Assembly: GCF_027579695.1 (NCBI RefSeq)
Contig: NC_083570.1
Location: 98,234,463-98,298,462, forward strand
Reading direction: 5' to 3'
Length of the DNA: 64,000 bases
Source of the DNA: Neoarius graeffei
Taxonomy: Eukaryota > Chordata > Actinopteri > Siluriformes > Ariidae
Position 1 is the first letter of the stretch, and each line of letters opens with the position of its first letter. The notes below the pieces were generated by a model. The model was given only the letters and a program-made list of their open reading frames with translations, made no database searches and was not told where the DNA came from. Shown piece by piece: positions 46,312 through 58,439 of the stretch. A program made the position numbers and the translations under genes.

Positions 46312-47402
46312 GAGCTGCATCATATACTCTATTTTTCATTTCTTGTCACTTCTCTACCATCAGACAAGGTTCAAAACCCCTCAGGGTTCAGTGAACTCAT
46401 AGGGTCTTATCTTATCTTATAGAACACACCACTATGTGGATTAATTCAACATTTCTCGTCGAGGTCTTTAATATCTTCTTGGAGAAATCGAAATACAAGT
46501 CAACTTCGGGATGAGTCGTTCACGGAGTCCAAGGAGCGCGAAGGGAAATCGGATCAGCGTGTTTAATAGAGCTCGAGCTGCATCATATACTCTACTTTTC
46601 ATTGCTTGTCACTTCTCTACCATCAGACAAGGTTCAAAACCCCTCAGGGTTCAGTGAACTCATAGGGTCTTATATTATCTTATCTTATAGAACACACCAC
46701 CATGTGGATTAATTCAGCATTTATCATCGAGGTCTTCCTGCGTGTTTAATATCTTCTTGGAGAAATCGAAATACAAGTCAACTTCGGGATGAGTCATTCA
46801 CGGAGTCCAAGGAGCGCGAAGGGAAATCAGATCAGCGTGTTTAATTACTGAATATGATGCAGCTCGAGCTGCATCATATACTCTCTTTTTCATTGCTTGT
46901 CACTTCTCTACCATCAGACAAGGTTCAAAACCCCTCAGGGTTCAGTGAACTCATAGGGTCTTATATTATCTTATAGAACACACCACTATGTGGATTAATT
47001 CAACATTTCTCGTCGAGGTCTTTAATATCTTCTTGGAGAAATCGAAATACAAGTCAACTTCGGGATGAGTCGTTCACAGACTCCAAGGAGCGCGAAGGGA
47101 AATCGGATCAGCGTGTTTAATTACTGAATAAGCTGCATCATATACTCTATTTTTCATTGCTTGTCACTTCTCTACCATCAGACAAGGTTCAAAACCCCTC
47201 AGGGTTCCGTTAACTCATAGGGTCTTATCTTATCTTATAGAACACACCACCATGCGGATTAATTCAACATTTCTCGTCGAGGTCTTCCTGCGTGTTTAAT
47301 ATCTTATTGGAGAAATCGAAATACAAGTCAACTTCGGGATGAGTCGTTCACGGAGTCCAAGGAGCGCGAAGGGAAATCGAATCAGCGTGTTTAATTACTG
47401 AA
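46312..47402 (+). repeat. Four tandem copies of a ~265-bp unit
   Basis: The units start at about 46315, 46578, 46869 and 47133 with CTGCATCATATACTC, giving periods of 263, 291 and 264, and the last ends near 47,402. They contain AAAACCCCTCAGGGTTCAGT and CGGGATGAGTCGTTCACGGA. Differences are few, mainly small indels. Confidence 0.92.
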
Positions 47403-47535
47403 TGCAGAAAGATAGTTGAATTTATCCGAATATAGCTGATTTGAATCTCTGTGTTGGGAGAAATAAGGTGAAAAATGGACAGGTATAAAATGTTCGCCGA
47501 GGTACACAATAGCTTTGAAATGTATCTTCATCGTC

Positions 47536-47828
47536 ATGGTGGTGCAGTGGTTAGTATTGTCGCCTCACAGCAAGAAGGTTCCGGGTTCGAATTCATCAGT
47601 CGAATAGGGCATCTCTGTATGGAGTGCGTCTGTGTGAATTTCCTCCAGGCGCTCCGGTTTCCTCTCACAATCCAAAGAGGTCAACTGGCTACTCGAAATT
47701 GTCCATGAGTGTCTGTCTGTATGTGTTAACCCTATGATAAACTGCCGACCTGTCAGCGACCCAGTGTCAGCTGGGATTGGCTCTGGCTCACCTGCAACCC
47801 ACAATGGATAAAAGGTATAGAGAATGAA
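47536..47828 (+). mobile_element. Diverged SINE
   Basis: Head GGTGGTGCAGTGGTTAG and B box GGTTCGAATTC, with a body diverged from the main type A consensus. The tail ends GGATAAAAGGTATAGAGAATG. Confidence 0.75.
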
Positions 47829-48232
47829 TGTATCTTCACAGGCACACCCATGTTCCTTCAGGTCCAATTAGCCTATGTAGCTTAATTATTTTGTATTCCT
47901 CTAAATAAATGCAGCTGGTGTGTTTTTTATTCATTAATCTTATTTTATGCATCATTTATTTCTCTAGTTGCTCAGCACACTTGTTCTGACTGCTGTGTTT
48001 TTATAGATGTTGTTGTAAGAAGTCTTTTGACTCAGACTGTTGTTACTGTCTTGTCTCGGCTTGGTTATTTGTCTGATTGAGTCCCGAGCAGGATGCAGAC
48101 AGGCACGATTTATTGAGAGATGATCCGCGTCTCAAAGTATGATTCCCCCGACATATTATAGATATGATAGGAGACCTCTGTCACTGAGGATATATCATGA
48201 ATTTGTCTGTGAAGCTCCCCCTCTCTCTCTCT

Positions 48233-48234
<2 letters not shown>

Positions 48235-48297
<63 letters not shown>
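48235..48297. repeat. (CA)n microsatellite
   Basis: About 30 units, next to the first copy of the repeat at 48298. Confidence 0.95.
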
Positions 48298-48298
<1 letters not shown>

Positions 48299-48923
48299 TT
48301 CTCTTACTATCCTTGTGAGGACCTTCCATTCACAATTATTATTAACGCGGTTAATTAATGCTGTGCCTACATCTCAACCTAACCTTAACCTCAGTAATGA
48401 AAATGAAACTTTTTGTCTCTTTTTATTTTTATTTTTTAATTTTTGTTTAGACAACACAACAACAGCAATTGCCTTGTGGGGACCATCCAAATGTCCCCAC
48501 AAGGTCGAATTTGTCAGATTTTACTATCCTTGTGGGGATATTTGGTCCTTAGTAGTGTATATATAAAAAACAAAACACACACACGCATTTCTCTTACTAT
48601 CCTTGTGAGGACCTTCCATTCACATAATTATTATTAACGCAGTTAATTAATGCTGTGCCTACATCTCAACCTAACCTTAACCTCAGTAATGAAAAGGAAA
48701 CTTTTTGGCTCTTTTTATTTTTATTTATTTTTATTTTCTATTTTTTGTTTAGAAAACACAACAACAGCAATTTCTTTGTAGGGACCACCCAAATGTCCCC
48801 ACAAAGTTGAAATTGTCAGATTTTATTATCCTTGTGGGGACATTTGGTCCTCAGTAGTATATTAACAAAAAAAAACCAAAAAACGAGTGCACACGCACAC
48901 ACGCGCACGCACGCACGCACGCA

Positions 48924-48995
<72 letters not shown>

Positions 48996-49035
48996 TCTTA
49001 CTATCCTTGTGAGGACCTTCCATTCACATAATCAC

Positions 49036-49127
<92 letters not shown>

Positions 49128-49376
49128 TTCCTTTATTGATCCTAAGCTGGGAAATTGTTTAATGCAGCCTACACCCAACCCAAACACCATCTTTATCCCC
49201 ATTTAACCTCAAGAACCAAAGTTAAAGCTTTCTGTTTTTTTTCTTTAATATAAGCTACATTTCTACTAAAAAAGTCGCTCTTTAATGGGGACCAACGAAA
49301 TGTCCCCACAATGTTAAACATGTCAGATGTACTTATTCTTGAGCACGGGGACATATGATCCACATCAAGATATAAA
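48298..49376 (+). repeat. Tandemly triplicated interspersed repeat (CCTTGTGAGGACC type)
   Basis: TTACTATCCTTGTGAGGACC starts at about 48303, 48595 and 49000. The first two copies run through TGGGGACC...TGTCCCCACA inverted motifs. The third is interrupted by (GACA)n(GATA)n at 49026-49127. Each copy is bounded by CA runs (48921-48992, 49378-49402). This is a familiar type of fish repeat that I cannot classify. Confidence 0.75.
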
Positions 49377-49402
49377 GACACACACACACACACACACACA
49401 CA

Positions 49403-50100
49403 GGATATTTTGTTCAGTGTACAGCAGTTTGCAGTGCTTTGTAGGTTTTCATGAACACTATGGATAAAGGTTCTTGTCTGGGCTTGGATCCTCGAGTATA
49501 CACATCTTGTACCTTTAGTATATATTTTTTGCCTACACTAAGGTCCTTCTTAGGTCTTTATGGTGCAATAATGTCCCTCAAATATTTTTAAAGGGACACG
49601 GCATCCACCAAAGATAAAGGTGCTACGTCCAATAATAAGGAAAGGTATTGTTTAGTACCCTTTTCTTCAGAGCGTGTGCTTTCAGACATGAATACAAAAT
49701 AAAAACACTTAAGATCCGATGCGCATCAAGAACTTCGTAAGGATCTGGAACAGTTTGTTGCTCGAGTTGATTTGACACAGAACACAATCCTGCTTACCTG
49801 AAATGTGTGTGTGTGCGTGCGTGTGTGCATGTGTGTGTGCGCGCGCGTGTGCGTGTGTGTATGCATCCATCATCTGGAGTATATTTCATGTCACACACAG
49901 CTGAGACACGCTGTAATGCATGCGCTGAGTGACAGCATTTATCTACAAGGTGCTTCAAATAATTGCACTTTTGATGCGCGCGCATTTTGCCCACCCCAGT
50001 CCACTCCACCGCGAGATCAGGGGGAGCCATGTTCTAGTCACGTGACAATAACTGAACTGATAATCTCCCCACTGTCTTTGTCTTTCTCTCAGAACATGGG
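49403..50100. other. No gene recognised; (GT)n at 49804-49860
   Basis: Intronic-looking sequence with a GT/GC run. Nothing coding was recognised. Confidence 0.4.
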
Positions 50101-50111
50101 CTATTAGTGAT

Positions 50112-50116
<5 letters not shown>

Positions 50117-50156
<40 letters not shown>

Positions 50157-50184
50157 CTGTAAAATTCCTGTTTTTTTAGCGTAC

Positions 50185-50241
<57 letters not shown>
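50117..50241. repeat. (AAT)n and (GATA)n microsatellites
   Basis: (ATA)n at 50117-50155 and (GATA)n at 50185-50241, directly before a Tc1-derived MITE. Confidence 0.95.
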
Positions 50242-50242
<1 letters not shown>

Positions 50243-51027
50243 TGGCCAAAAGTTTGTGGACACCTGACCCTCACACCCATATATATCTTTCCACTAGATT
50301 TTGGAGCGTGACTGTAGGGATTTGTGTTCATTCAGCCACAAGAGCATGAGTGAGATGTTTAGTGAGGAGGTCTGGGATGCAGTCAGTGTTCCAGTTTATC
50401 CTAAAGGTGTTCAGTGTGATTGAGTTCAGTCAGGGCTCCGTGCAGGACACTTGAGTTTTTCCACTCCAGGGAGTTTGCTTTGTGCACAGGAGGATTGTCG
50501 TGCTGGAAGAGGTTTGGGCCTCCTAGTTCCAGTGGAAGGAAATTCAAAGACATATACAATTGTGTGCTTCAAACATTGTGGCAAAAGTTTGGGGAAGAGC
50601 CACATACGGTCATAGGTGGCACAGTGGTGTAGTGGTTAGCACGGTTGCCTCACAGCAAGAAGGTTCTGGGTTTGAACCCAGCGGCTGGCGAGGGCCTTTC
50701 TGTGTGGAGTTTGCATGTTCTCCCCGTGTCTGCGTGGGTTTCCTCCGGGTGCTCCGGTTTCCCCCACAATCCAAAAACATGCAGTTAGGTTGACGTGGGG
50801 CGGCCTTGGGCTGAGGTGCCCTTGAGCAAGGTACTGAACCCCTGACTGCTCCCTGGGTGCTCTGGTGTGGCTGCACACTGCTCTGTGTGTGTGTGTTCAC
50901 TGCTTCAGATGGGTTAAATGCAGAGGATGAATTTCACTGTGCTTGAAGTGTGCATGTGACGAATAATAAAGGTTTCTTCTTCTTTTCTGCTATATAGTGA
51001 TGTGTCCACATACTTTTGGTCATATAG
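50242..51027. mobile_element. Tc1-derived MITE split by a type B SINE
   Basis: The ends are ATGGCCAAAAGTTTGTGGAC and its inverted counterpart near 51,003-51,027 (GTCCACATACTTTTGGTCAT). The interior keeps a decayed transposase C-terminal region in reverse. The SINE 50614-50984 has inserted. Confidence 0.8.
50614..50984 (+). mobile_element. tRNA-headed SINE, type B, full length
   Basis: Head, shared body, type B 3' half, and a tail ATAATAAAGGTTTCTTCTTC. Confidence 0.88.
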
Positions 51028-51185
51028 TCTACTGTACATACAGTAGATACAGATAGATAGATAGATAGATAGACAAGGATAGCTGTAATATCTGTGTCAG
51101 TCATCTCCTACAAAATAGTTTATCGCTGAATATCAAAGCTACTGTTTTGTTTTAGGCACTTTAAAAAAAAAAACGCAGCAGTATA

Positions 51186-52243
51186 TCAAGTTTCAAGTCA
51201 AGTCAAGTTTGTTTGTATAGTGCTTTTAACAATAGACATTGTCCCAAAGCAGCTTTACAGAATTTGAATGACTTAAAACATGAGCTAATTTTATCCCTAA
51301 TCTATCCCCAATGAGCAAGCCTGCGGCAACGGTGGCAAGGAAAAACTCCCTCAGACGGCATGAGGAAGAAACCTCGAGAGGAACCAGACTCAAAAGGGAA
51401 CCCATCCTCATTTGGGCAACAACAGACAACATGACTACAACATTAACAGTTTTAACATGAAGTCAGTTTCGTTGATGTTATAAACTCTTCACTGATGGAA
51501 ACTTGAGTGCAAAACTGTTCATGACAACTGCAGTCCTAAAGTTAGCAAGTCAACTGTAGTCCTCAGCCATAAAAGCATTACTGTAAGAGTCCAGAGCGTC
51601 TTCCAAGTGTGACTTTCAACTGTCCATATGGGGCCGTCCTCTACTGATGAGACTCCAACCAGACACAGGGCACCAGGACGGATCAGGCAGGTCCGAGGAG
51701 CAGAAGAGGTCAGGATCTCGATCTCAGGATTGACATGTAACTCAGAGGGACAGATTTGGGGGGGAGAGAAGAGGGAGAAAACACAGGTTGTTAGGTATGC
51801 CCAATGTCACCTGAATAAGTAGGAACAGTATACATTTTGCACTGAGTACAAGCAGGGACTCTGGCAAAACTAACGATGACAGCATAACTAAAAGGAGAGA
51901 GCCAGAAGGTAACACAGGCATGAGGGAGCCCCGGGACATAGAGCAGCAGCCACTACACCATCAACAAACTCGAGTGAGCAAGCGAGTGGGGGACTGACAG
52001 CATCCATACATCCCAGTTTACCAAAACACTCTGTCTGACGACCCTCCAGATCTACTCCTTTACCTCATAAACACCATTAACAAAAGGCTTGACTAAACAG
52101 ATATGTTTTCAGCCTAGACCTAAACGCTGAGACTGTGTCTGATTCCCGAACATTACTTGGAAGGCTGTTCCATAACTGTGGGGCTTTGTAAGAAAAGGCT
52201 CCGCCCCCTGATGTAGCCTTCACTATACGAGGTACATGTATAT
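51186..52243 (+). repeat. Interspersed repeat Y, longest copy
   Basis: It begins CAAGTCAAGTCAAGTTTGTT, passes TAGACATTGTCCCAAAGCAG, AGGAACCAGACTCAAAAGGG and TGGAAGGCTGTTCCATAACT, and ends near the TACGAGGTA at 52,238. Fragments recur at 29736, 36228, 38336 and in the 44318 satellite. The pentameric CAAGT start suggests a retroposon tail in reverse. No coding frame is present. Confidence 0.65.
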
Positions 52244-53700
52244 GTGTATATGTGATAACAGTGTCCTTAAAATAAAATATGGATGATATTATGGATTTAT
52301 TTTTGTTTTATGAACTCCTTTTCCTGTAAATGCATGCAAATCAATTTGAAATGTGCTGATAATTGAGGCTGGTTTTCAAATCGCATCTCTTTACCAGCCA
52401 ACTATTTCATTTTATCATGAAGATTTCTTATCCAAGTTTTTGTGCCATTGCTCTCAAAAATGGCACTGCTTCTTTCAGACACATTCAACACTGATGGATT
52501 TTGGTGTCACATAAAAGAAACTTTGATATCTGTAGCAGTCTGGTAGTAAATGATGACCGAACAGGACACTTCTGACAGTTTTCTGAAGTTCAAACAAAAT
52601 AGATTGTTTTTGCGATAGTTAAACGTTGGTGTAAAATCTGCCTTGATTAGACTGAAAGCAAAGAATCATTTATAGAAATCCTGTACAGCAGTCTTTTATA
52701 TAGCAGATTAAACACCGTTAAGTTAAAAACGTGATGTTCTTCTTGTTGCCTTGCAGATGATTGCATTTTATTAACCATTTTATTGCTTTACTGCTTCATG
52801 TTCAGTCGGGGTGATATGATTATTTCGCTTCATTTAAGTGCTGAAATTTGAACCTTGAACAGATGAGTCAAACGGTGGGATGTACCAGAAGGGAACCATT
52901 AGGGCCTTCTAGGCCTTCAGAGAAGGCCAAAACATATCAGCATTTCAAATGTTATATTTAATTTCTTTCAGTCTTTCATGATTTCATTATAATTATTGTC
53001 TTCTAATTCTAATTCGGCCTATCAAATTTGTTTCAGAAATGAAAGGGTTACTGTCCTGAAAACATTAAAATCGAGTTATCCAATGAGATGTTTTTGTTTG
53101 TTGTCTCTAGGCTGCGAAGAGGTTAGAGCTGCTCACTCATTGGTTAGGACTTCATTGCCGAGACAGAAGGCCATGGCAATGTATGTTTATGTAGGAAGTG
53201 ACAGATGACTGATTAACCAATCAGATTTTGATTTATAGTGGGAGGGACCAAAAATTTATTGCCCTCGGCCTTCTCGAAGGCCAACGCGAGCTTAACCGTG
53301 AATCGGCGCCATCAGCACAACAGTGAAGTCACCTTCCATCCGGTGTAGCGTTCATCAGTAGTGTTAGCAAATGCTAATAAAGCGGTCAAGCCAGTGCTAT
53401 CTATCGAGAGCAAGTAGCACAGGCTAACGACTGAGAAACTAAGATTTCTGTCTCCAGACTCTTCTTCCATGCTGCACGCTCGCCACAGTATTTTTCACTC
53501 TGACTTAAGTATTCATTTCCCTGTGTAATTTACTTAGTTATTTTTAAAATCAACATCGACAGCTACACACAACAGAGTGACCTGGCAGCCTGCCGCTAAT
53601 CCCTTGCAAAATCCTTTGCCCTGTTGCTTTTTTGGTGTCAGGCTAAGTTTTGGCTGAGCTCAAGTCCCAGCTCTAATAGTAGTGGTTGCCACTGAAACGT
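52244..53700. other. No gene recognised
   Basis: Non-repetitive intron-like sequence with a GGCCTTCT/AGAAGGCC inverted motif near 52,900-53,290. No exon recognised. Confidence 0.4.
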
Positions 53701-53767
53701 ACAGTACTGTGCAAAAGTCTTAGGCACATGTAAAGAAATGCTGTAGACCAAAAATACCTTAAAAAAT

Positions 53768-54133
53768 CTCTTCTCATCTCATTATCTGTAGCCGCTTTAT
53801 CCTGTTCTACAGGGTCGCAGGCACGCTGGAGCCTATCCCAGCTGACTACGGGCGAAAGGCGGGGTACACCCTGGACAAGTCACCAGGTCATCACAGGGCT
53901 GACACATAGACACAGACAACCATTCACACTCACGGTCAATTTAGAGTCACCAGTTAACCTAACCTGCATGTCTTTGGACTGTGAGGGAAACCGGAGCACC
54001 CGGAGGAAACCCATGCGGACACGGGGAGAACATGCAAACTCCACACAGAAAGGCCCTCGCCGGCCACGGGGCTCGAACCCGGACCTTCTTGCTGTGAGGC
54101 GACAGCGCTAACCACTACACCACCGTGCCGTCC
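53768..54133 (-). mobile_element. tRNA-headed SINE, type A, full length
   Basis: Flanked by the perfect duplication ACCTTAAAAAAT (53756-53767 and 54134-54145). Confidence 0.92.
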
Positions 54134-54542
54134 ACCTTAAAAAATAATGAAGTGAAATTTTTCAGCATTAAAAAAATACTATAAACAGTAAGCAGCAAGT
54201 CATAATAAATGAAACAAAGTCAATAATAAAAATAATAATAGTCTGAAGTACAGTGAGTGCAGTTTTATGCGGAAATGAGCAGTAGGTTTTACTGAGCATC
54301 TTCCAGAACCAACCACAGTTCTTCTGGACACTTTGACTGTCACACTCGCTTCTTCATTTTGCACCAAAACCCAGCAGCCTTCATTATGTTTTCTTTTTTT
54401 AATCTGAAAAGTGCTCTCTTATGGAATATGCCGCTCAAATATAAACTTTTTTTTTTTCCTGTAACATTTAATGTTGTGCTGGAAAAAAAAAGAACGTTTG
54501 GACTCTAAAATGTTTTTGTACCGACTTGATAATGTAGAAGTC

Positions 54543-54892
54543 TCATCTCATTATCTCTAGCCGCTTTATAAGCTGGAGCCTATCCCAGCTGACTACGGGC
54601 GAAAGGCGGGGTACACCCTGGACAAGTCTCCAGGTCATCACAGGGCTGACACATAGACACAGACAACCATTCACACTCACATTCACACCTACGGTCAATT
54701 TAGAGTCACCAGTTAACCTAACCTGCATGTCTTTGGACTGTGGGGGAAACCGGAGCACCCGGAGGAAACCCACGCGGACACGGGGAGAACATGCAAACTC
54801 CACACAGAAAGGCCCTCGCCGGCCACAGGGCTCGAACCCGGACCTTCTTGCTGTGAGGCGACAGCGCTAACCGCTACACCACCGTGCCGCCC
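54543..54892 (-). mobile_element. tRNA-headed SINE, type A
   Basis: Flanked by TAATGTAGAAGTC (54530-54542 and 54893-54905). A small deletion is present near the tail. Confidence 0.92.
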
Positions 54893-54961
54893 TAATGTAG
54901 AAGTCATAAAATAAAAATCTATAACAAAGTTTGCATGAAAAAAGACTTTTGCACAGTACTG

Positions 54962-55694
54962 TTTTTTTTTTAGATATATAACTAGAGATTCAGTATAGTC
55001 AGTACTACTGGACTGACAGAGATGCACGTCAAAGATCTATTTGAATTTGAAATTATTTGTCTGTGTATTTAATACACATCGCTCGGTTAAAGATTAAACA
55101 CATAAAGTGAGTTTATAGAAGGTTAAATAGGCTGCCAATTTGTTTGAAGTTTCATTTTGGCTTTAAAATCGAGCCTTAGCCTTATATGTGTGGAAGCTGG
55201 TTGTTAATTAGTGTATAAACAGGAAACCTGTAAATGACGAGGAGAGTGCAATTGCCTCATTCGGGGTGTGTAAATGTCAGAAAGTCACACTTCGAAAAAA
55301 CATGGAAAAATGAGCGTGTCTGTGTGAGACCAGGTGTGTATGTAATTGCAAGTGTGTGTTTTAGTGATAGACGGGGCCCGGAGGTCTCTATCTGAGTTCT
55401 GAGTCTCGGTGACAGATGTTAGCAGGTGTGGAGAATCAATCCTATAAAAGACTAAACAAACAATCGGGTGTTCAAGAGTCAGTGAATCTGGTAGCGTTCT
55501 TATTCTGTGTCACAATAATAATAAGAAAGAAGCCCTTTGTTTTCCATCATTCATGATAAAAAGGATAATTTTGGTTTGATGGTTTGCTTCTTTAGTTTAG
55601 TAATGAAACGTCAAGGCTGGTGTGTGCTTAGAAGTGATGGAAGCTAATAGCTATAAGTTTAGTGCTGTACGTGTAAAGTCATACACTCACTTCC
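54962..55694. other. No gene recognised
   Basis: Intron-like sequence without recognised repeats. Confidence 0.4.
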
Positions 55695-55824
55695 AGTGAC
55701 ATTTTTTGGGTCAGTAACACCAATTATTCTATCCACGTCCACGGGATATGAGCAATCGTTCGCTCTGATTGGCTACTCTACTACGAGGATATCAGCTCAT
55801 ATACCGTGAGTAGAGAAAAACAAA

Positions 55825-55933
55825 ATGGCGGCGCGTGTTGCCGAACCAACCGAAGATGAAATAAAAACTACTCGAAAACAAAACCCCAAAAAATACAGAA
55901 AAGCAACAAAATATGGAATGAAAGCATTTGATG
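55825..55933 (+). pseudogene. First exon of a transposon protein, possibly Crypton-like
   Basis: The ATG opens 36 codons plus one base and ends at a good splice donor (GATG|GTAAGA). The peptide starts MAARVAEPTEDEI and has a Lys-rich stretch with RKATKYGMKAF. The pattern of an acidic start followed by a basic x-x-T-x-x-x-x-x-x-F segment recalls the N-terminal core-binding region of Crypton-type tyrosine recombinases and their host relatives. That resemblance is weak and rests on my memory of the family. The next exon was not found within the element, so this is probably a remnant. Confidence 0.35.
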
Positions 55934-55988
55934 GTAAGAACATATCTTTTTTATTTTTCTAGAATTATTATTATTATTATTATTATTA

Positions 55989-56361
55989 GGGCGGCACAGT
56001 GGTGTAGTGGTTAGCGCTGTCGCCTCACAGCCAGAAGGTTTGGGTTTGAGCCCCGTGGCCGGCGAGGGCCTTTCTGTGCGGAGTTTGCATGTTCTCCCCG
56101 TGTCCGCGTGGGTTTCCTCCGGGTGCTCCGGTTTCCCCCACAGTCCAAAGACATGCAGGTTAGGTTAACTGGTGACTCTAAATTGACCGTAGGTGTGAAT
56201 GTGAGTGTGAATGGTTGTCTGTGTCTATGTGTCAGCCCTGTGATGACCTGGTGACTTGTCCAGGGTGTACCCCGCCTTTCGCCTGTAGTCAGCTGGGATA
56301 GGCTCCAGCTTGCCTGCAACCCTGTAGAACAGGATAAAGCGGCTAGAGATAATGAGAGAAT
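55989..56361 (+). mobile_element. tRNA-headed SINE, type A, full length
   Basis: Complete head, body and AATGAGAGAATG tail. It follows a (TTA)n run at 55967-55988. Confidence 0.9.
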
Positions 56362-56455
56362 GAAAAATAAAAAATGCTCCATTTCTCAAAATCCAGTGAA
56401 TGTGGATAGAATAAAACAGTTATTCCATTAAATCTCGTTGTACCTGGCTTATAGC

Positions 56456-57125
56456 CAGGCTTGTAGTACTCAAGTCTGACTTGTGCCCTAATTTTAAGGA
56501 CTCGTGACTTGACTTGAGCACTGATGACTCGGACTTGGACTCAGACTCGTGCATTAACTGCATTCAGACTCGTAAATTGGAGATGAGGAAGCGGATTTTT
56601 TCTTTATTGCTTGTAACATGCCATAATAATTTGACATAAGATATTTATATCTACATTAATTAGTTTTACTAATTTCATGCAAGAGAATGCACATTCACTT
56701 GTTCATACGTCATGTTGAGGAACAAACTAACGTTAATGGCGCTAAAATGCCTGGAGAAAACGCCCCTAGGATTGTCCGCTTTGTTCATTGCTCTGTTGAT
56801 AGTGGGGCTTGCTGAGCGATGAACTAGCTAGTGTTAACCCTCTCATGTTATTTGCCCTGTTGATAGTGGGCGGGGCTTGCTGAGCGATGAGCAAGCTTTT
56901 TATCTGTCGCCTGTTAACTAAAACGGGGCAGTCGAGCAGGAACGTTCGTCCAACACAGTAGCAGAGACGCTTTCACATAAAGGCAGCAACAGCCACCGTC
57001 AAATGGTGCGACTGGAGTCTTGTTCTCGGACTTGACTCGAAATTTTTTTGAATGACTCGGACTTTAACACTGGGGACTCGAGACTGGACTCGGACTCGAG
57101 GTTTAGTGACTCGATTACAACACTG
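56456..57125 (+). mobile_element. Non-autonomous hAT element, copy 3
   Basis: It runs from CAGGCTTGTAGTACTC to ATTACAACACTG, with a perfect 8-bp duplication CTTATAGC (56448-56455 and 57126-57133). It is 670 bp long. The BED-finger region is partly deleted. Confidence 0.93.
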
Positions 57126-57218
57126 CTTATAGCTAACTTGATACTACACACCTCGTCGGCTATCAGCTCATGTACGACTCGAGTTCATGGAATAACTGTT
57201 AATTATACATAAAGAGTT

Positions 57219-57593
57219 CATCTCATCTCATTATCTCTAGCCGCTTTATCCTTCTACAGGGTCGCAGGCAAGCTGGAGCCTATCCCAGCTGACTACGGGC
57301 GAAAGGCGGGGTACACCCTGGACAAGTCTCCAGGTCATCACAGGGCTGACACATAGACACAGACAACCATTCACACTCACATTCACACCTACGGTCAATT
57401 TAGAGTCACCAGTTAACCTAACCTGCATGTCTTTGGACTGTGGGGGAAACCGAAGCACCCGGAGGAAACCCACGCGGACACGGGGAGAACATGCAAACTC
57501 CACACAGAAAGGCCCTCGCCGGCCCCGGGGCTCGAACCCAGGACCTTCTTGCTGTGAGGCGACAGCGCTAACCACTACACCACCGTGCCGCCC
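57219..57593 (-). mobile_element. tRNA-headed SINE, type A, full length
   Basis: AGAGTT is repeated on both sides (57213-57218 and 57594-57599). Confidence 0.88.
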
Positions 57594-57669
57594 AGAGTTT
57601 CATAACATAAAAATAGATTTGTATTACAATGCACAAATGAAATTGCGGTTATCACCTGAATCACGTTAA

Positions 57670-58392
57670 AGGAACAGTCCACCGTACTTCCATAATGAAA
57701 TATGCTCTTATCTGAATTGAGACGAGCTGCTCCGTACCTCTCCGAGCTTTGCGCGACCTCCCAGTCACTCAGATGCAGTCAGACGCGCTGTCACTCCTGT
57801 TAGCAATGTAGCTAGGCTCAGTATGGCCAATGGTATTTTTTTGGGCTGTAGTTAGATGCGACCAAACTCTTCCGCGTTTTTCCTGTTTACATAGGTTTAT
57901 ATGACCAGTGAAACAAGTTCAGTTACACAAATTGAAATGTGGCGATTTTTATGCTATGGAAAGTCCGCACTATAATGACAGGCGTACTAACACCTTCTGC
58001 GCGCTTCGGCAGCGCATTGATAGGGAGCTCAGATATCAATGCACTGCTGAAGCGCGCAGAAGGTGTTAGTACGCCTGTCATTATAGTGCGGACTTTCCAT
58101 AGCATAGAAAATCGCTACGTTTCAATTTGTGTAACTGAACTTGTTTCATATCACTGGTCGTATAAACCTATGTAAACAGGAAAAACGCAGAAGAGTTTGG
58201 TCGCATCTAACTACAGCCCCAAAAAATACCATTGGCCATACTGAGCCTAGCTACATTGCTAACAGGAGTGACAGCGCGTCTGACTGCGTCTGACTGACTG
58301 GGAGGTTGCGCAAAGCTCGGACAGGTACGGAGCAGCTCGTCTCAATTCAGATAAGAGCATATTTCATTATGGAAGTACGGTGGACTGTTCCT
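57670..58392. mobile_element. 723-bp palindromic element flanked by TTAA
   Basis: TTAA lies on both sides (57666-57669 and 58393-58396). The ends are AGGAACAGTCCACCGTACTT and its exact inverse. Arms of about 350 bp are nearly perfect inverted repeats meeting near 58,024-58,037. A TTAA target is used by piggyBac and Kolobok elements. There is no transposase. Confidence 0.93.
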
Positions 58393-58439
58393 TTAATGCA
58401 TGGCTATAGTACTCGAATCTGGAGTCCACATGCTTTTAC

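Larger units (their letters stand above)
53702..54961. mobile_element. Mariner/Tc1-type MITE split by two SINEs
   Basis: The left end is CAGTACTGTGCAAAAGTCTT after TA, and the right end is ...GACTTTTGCACAGTACTG. Without the SINEs it is about 530 bp and non-coding. Confidence 0.85.
55695..57212 (+). mobile_element. Possible Crypton-like or DNA element, split by a SINE and a hAT
   Basis: A CCAAT-containing promoter-like block (GCTCTGATTGGCTAC) precedes a short exon. At the far side (56,390-56,455 and 57,134-57,190) AACAGTTATTCCA and TGGAATAACTGTT form an inverted pair. The SINE at 55989 and the hAT at 56456 are later insertions. The boundaries are approximate. Confidence 0.4.

Noticed and set aside
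57670..58392. Palindrome as an assembly artefact
   Set aside because: Arms differ by a few substitutions and small indels, and both ends carry TTAA, which is expected for a transposon and not for a chimeric read. Not fully excluded.
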